64,000 nucleotides of DNA, taken from the NCBI RefSeq assembly GCF_017873175.1, contig NZ_JAGGJW010000012.1, positions 124,001 through 188,000 of the forward strand, written 5' to 3'. This document shows positions 62,145-64,000 of the stretch, piece by piece (the stretch's first letter is position 1; every line of letters begins with the position of its first letter). The translations under genes and the position numbers were made by a program. The notes under the pieces were generated by a model. That model was not told the DNA's origin. It worked only from the letters and a program-made list of their open reading frames with translations, and did not search any database. Source of the stretch: Neorhizobium petrolearium. GTDB taxonomy: Bacteria > Pseudomonadota > Alphaproteobacteria > Rhizobiales > Rhizobiaceae.

Positions 62145-62548
62145 AACCCACCTGCCGTGTCGTGAAGCCCGATGCCACCTATGACGGAAAGCAGGGCTTG
62201 AGTTATTTTCAAGGGATCGCCACGGAGACTGTCGGTTCGAAAGGCATCTGCATGCATCTCCTGACCATCCCGCCGGGTGTGAAGGCGAAAGCCCATCTGC
62301 ACGAATCCCACGAGACTGCGATCTACATGCTCTCTGGCTCGGCGCACACCTGGTATGGCGACCGGCTGGAGAACCATGTCGTGCTGCATGCCGGCGAGCT
62401 TATGTACATTCCGGCAGGCGTGCCGCATCTGCCAGCCAACCTTTCGAGCACGCCGTGCACCGCCGTGATCGCCCGCACCGATCCGAACGAACAGGAAAGC
62501 GTCGTCCTGTTGCCCGAATTGGACGAGCTGGTGGAAATTCCGGCCTGA
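62129..62548 (+). CDS. Single-domain cupin protein
   Basis: A 139-aa cupin. Motif 1 is seen as PPGVKAKAHLHESHETAIYMLSG (His, His, Glu metal ligands) and motif 2 as GELMYIPAGVPHLPANL (His). The ATG at 62129 is chosen because GAGGA stands 8 bp upstream. The gene is the only plus-strand gene inside a minus-strand catabolic region. Small cupins may be isomerases, dioxygenases or binding proteins; the substrate is unknown. Confidence 0.82.
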   Translation: MDRASKPTCRVVKPDATYDGKQGLSYFQGIATETVGSKGICMHLLTIPPGVKAKAHLHESHETAIYMLSGSAHTWYGDRLENHVVLHAGELMYIPAGVPHLPANLSSTPCTAVIARTDPNEQESVVLLPELDELVEIPA

Positions 62549-62636
62549 CGTTTTACAATCGTGCTCGCTGAGGAGGCGGAGATGTCCGCTGGAGCAAAGT
62601 GGGGCAGTCTGGATATGTCCCCGCATCGCCCTCACA

Positions 62637-64000
62637 TCACACTCCGCTTGCCGGAATGCCGGTGCGTTCCACCTTGCGCGGCGCGGTGAGCTCCTTCCAG
62701 GTGGACAGCGCCTTGTTGACCGCCTGGAACGGTTCGCGCTTGACGAACTGGCCGTGGCCTTCGCGAGTCTTGATCGCCCCTTCCTCAATGGTCACGACAC
62801 CGCGGGTCAGCGTATAGCGCGGCAGGCCGGTGACTTCCTTGCCCTCGAAGACGTTGTAGTCGATCGCTGATTGCTGGTTCTTCGCCGAGATCGTCTTTGA
62901 ACGCTTCGGGTCCCAGACAACGATGTCCGCGTCGGCGCCGACGAGGATCGCCCCTTTTTTCGGGTAGATGTTGAGGATTTTTGCGATATTGGTCGAAGTC
63001 ACCGCGACGAACTCGTTCATGGTGATGCGGCCGGTCGCCACCCCGTAGGTCCAGAGCATCGGCATGCGATCTTCAAGCCCGCCGGTGCCGTTCGGGATCT
63101 TTCTGAAATCGCCGACGCCATACCGCTTCTGGTCGGTCGTGAAGGCGCAGTGGTCGGTTGCGACCACCTGCAGCGAACCGGAAGAGAGCCCCGCCCAGAG
63201 ACTGTCCTGATGCTGCTTGTTGCGGAAGGGCGGGCTCATGACCCGGCGGGCGGCGTGGTCCCAATCCTTGTTGAAATATTCGCTCTCGTCGAGCGTCAGG
63301 TGCTGGATCAGCGGCTCGCCATAGACACGCATGCCGTTCTGGCGAGCACGGCGGATCGCTTCATGCGCCTGTTCGCAGGAAGTATGGACCACATAGAGCG
63401 GCACGCCCGCCATGTCGGCGATGATGATCGCGCGGTTCGTCGCTTCACCTTCGACGGAGGCCGGCCGAGAATAGGCGTGCCCCTCCGGGCCGTCGTTCCC
63501 TTCGTCCATCAGCTTCTGTTGCATGGCGGCGACGACATCCCCGTTTTCCGCATGCACGAGGGGCAGGGCGCCGAGCTCGGCGCAGCGGCTGAAGGAGGCG
63601 AACATCTCGTCGTCGTTCACCATCAGCGCGCCCTTGTAGGCCATGAAGTGCTTGAAGGTGTTGATGCCGTGGTTGAGGACGACCGCCTTCATCTCATTGA
63701 AAACCTGTTCGCCCCACCAGGTCACCGACATGTGGAAGGAATAGTCGCAGTTCGCCCGGGTCGCCTTGTTGTCCCAGCGCTTGAGCGCATCGAGCAGCGA
63801 CTGGCCGGGCTCAGGCAGGCAGAAGTCGACCACCATGGTCGTGCCGCCGGCGAGCGCGGCGCGGGTACCGCTTTCGAAGTCGTCGGAGGAATAGGTGCCC
63901 ATGAAGGGCATTTCGAGATGGACGTGGGGGTCGATGCCGCCCGGCATCACGTAACAGCCTGCGGCATCCAGCACTTGGTCGCCGGAAAGGTCCGGGCCGA
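62637..64000 (-). CDS. hydA: Dihydropyrimidinase / D-hydantoinase, 5' end cut by window edge
   Basis: A cyclic amidohydrolase that opens dihydrouracil/dihydrothymine (or 5-substituted hydantoins) in reductive pyrimidine degradation. The frame is open to the right edge; about 454 residues are visible and roughly 30 N-terminal residues are missing. The binuclear zinc site is recognisable: GGIDPHVHLEMPF, the lysine in NTFKHFMAYKG, LVHAENGD, VVHTSCEQAHEAI and VATDHCAFT. The neighbouring NMT1-type importer supports a pyrimidine role. Hydantoinase versus dihydropyrimidinase cannot be separated by sequence alone. Confidence 0.92.
   Translation of the reverse strand, partial: GPDLSGDQVLDAAGCYVMPGGIDPHVHLEMPFMGTYSSDDFESGTRAALAGGTTMVVDFCLPEPGQSLLDALKRWDNKATRANCDYSFHMSVTWWGEQVFNEMKAVVLNHGINTFKHFMAYKGALMVNDDEMFASFSRCAELGALPLVHAENGDVVAAMQQKLMDEGNDGPEGHAYSRPASVEGEATNRAIIIADMAGVPLYVVHTSCEQAHEAIRRARQNGMRVYGEPLIQHLTLDESEYFNKDWDHAARRVMSPPFRNKQHQDSLWAGLSSGSLQVVATDHCAFTTDQKRYGVGDFRKIPNGTGGLEDRMPMLWTYGVATGRITMNEFVAVTSTNIAKILNIYPKKGAILVGADADIVVWDPKRSKTISAKNQQSAIDYNVFEGKEVTGLPRYTLTRGVVTIEEGAIKTREGHGQFVKREPFQAVNKALSTWKELTAPRKVERTGIPASGV

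Overview
The window looks like a GC-rich chromosome segment from a Rhizobiaceae-type alphaproteobacterium (Sinorhizobium/Rhizobium/Agrobacterium/Shinella-like). The reasons are the soxBDAG, liv, urt and ure gene sets in rhizobial arrangements, a double-hairpin intergenic element of the rhizobial RIME kind, and an NCS1-permease/histidine-kinase fusion. The species cannot be fixed from sequence reading alone. Both ends cut a gene: soxB on the left and a dihydropyrimidinase on the right.

Layout. 1-7609: sarcosine oxidase soxBDAG followed by a dimethylglycine/sarcosine dehydrogenase-like flavoprotein, a methylglycine-to-glycine catabolic block. 7890-13424: a complete branched-chain amino acid (HAAT) ABC transporter livHMGF, a small conserved membrane protein and the binding protein, closed by a good terminator. 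13725-18536: a glycine-zipper peptide, then on the minus strand a two-component pair made of a large NCS1-permease/Cys-rich/histidine-kinase/receiver fusion and a LuxR-type response regulator. 18829-23080: single genes, namely an LpxO-like hydroxylase, a LysE exporter, a DUF488 protein divergent from a GlxA/AraC regulator across a 14-bp palindrome, a phytochelatin-synthase-like protein and an ABM-domain protein.

23335-36692: nitrogen scavenging from urea. urtABCDE imports urea and ureDABC-ureEFG hydrolyses it. The order is interrupted by a RIME-like repeat, a secreted esterase whose 3' end overlaps ureD, an LprI-like protein between ureB and ureC, and a peroxiredoxin with a strong terminator between ureC and ureE.

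36923-52527: an accessory, signalling-rich region. It has a class III cyclase with TolB/TPR domains, an ankyrin/YHS secreted pair, and then the most unusual part of the window. That part comprises a free-standing cyclic-nucleotide-binding protein, an ABC exporter whose ATPase motifs are destroyed, an MBL-fold hydrolase, a Pycsar-effector-like (PycTM) two-helix membrane protein, and divergently a FecR-TPR-outer-membrane-barrel fusion translationally coupled to a CHASE2 class III cyclase. A Crp/Fnr regulator preceded by a TTGA-N6-TCAA box closes it. I read 40549-51583 as a candidate cyclic-nucleotide circuit at the cell envelope (maker, binder, possible degrader, membrane effector). This is inference from gene content and needs testing.

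52690-57234: an RND multidrug efflux pair (permease plus adaptor, no outer-membrane partner). 57528-64000: an NMT1/THI5-type ABC importer with two permeases, a small DMT-type membrane protein, a small secreted protein, a cupin and the dihydropyrimidinase, which together suggest pyrimidine or hydantoin uptake and catabolism. No tRNA, rRNA, CRISPR array, transposase or integrase was seen.
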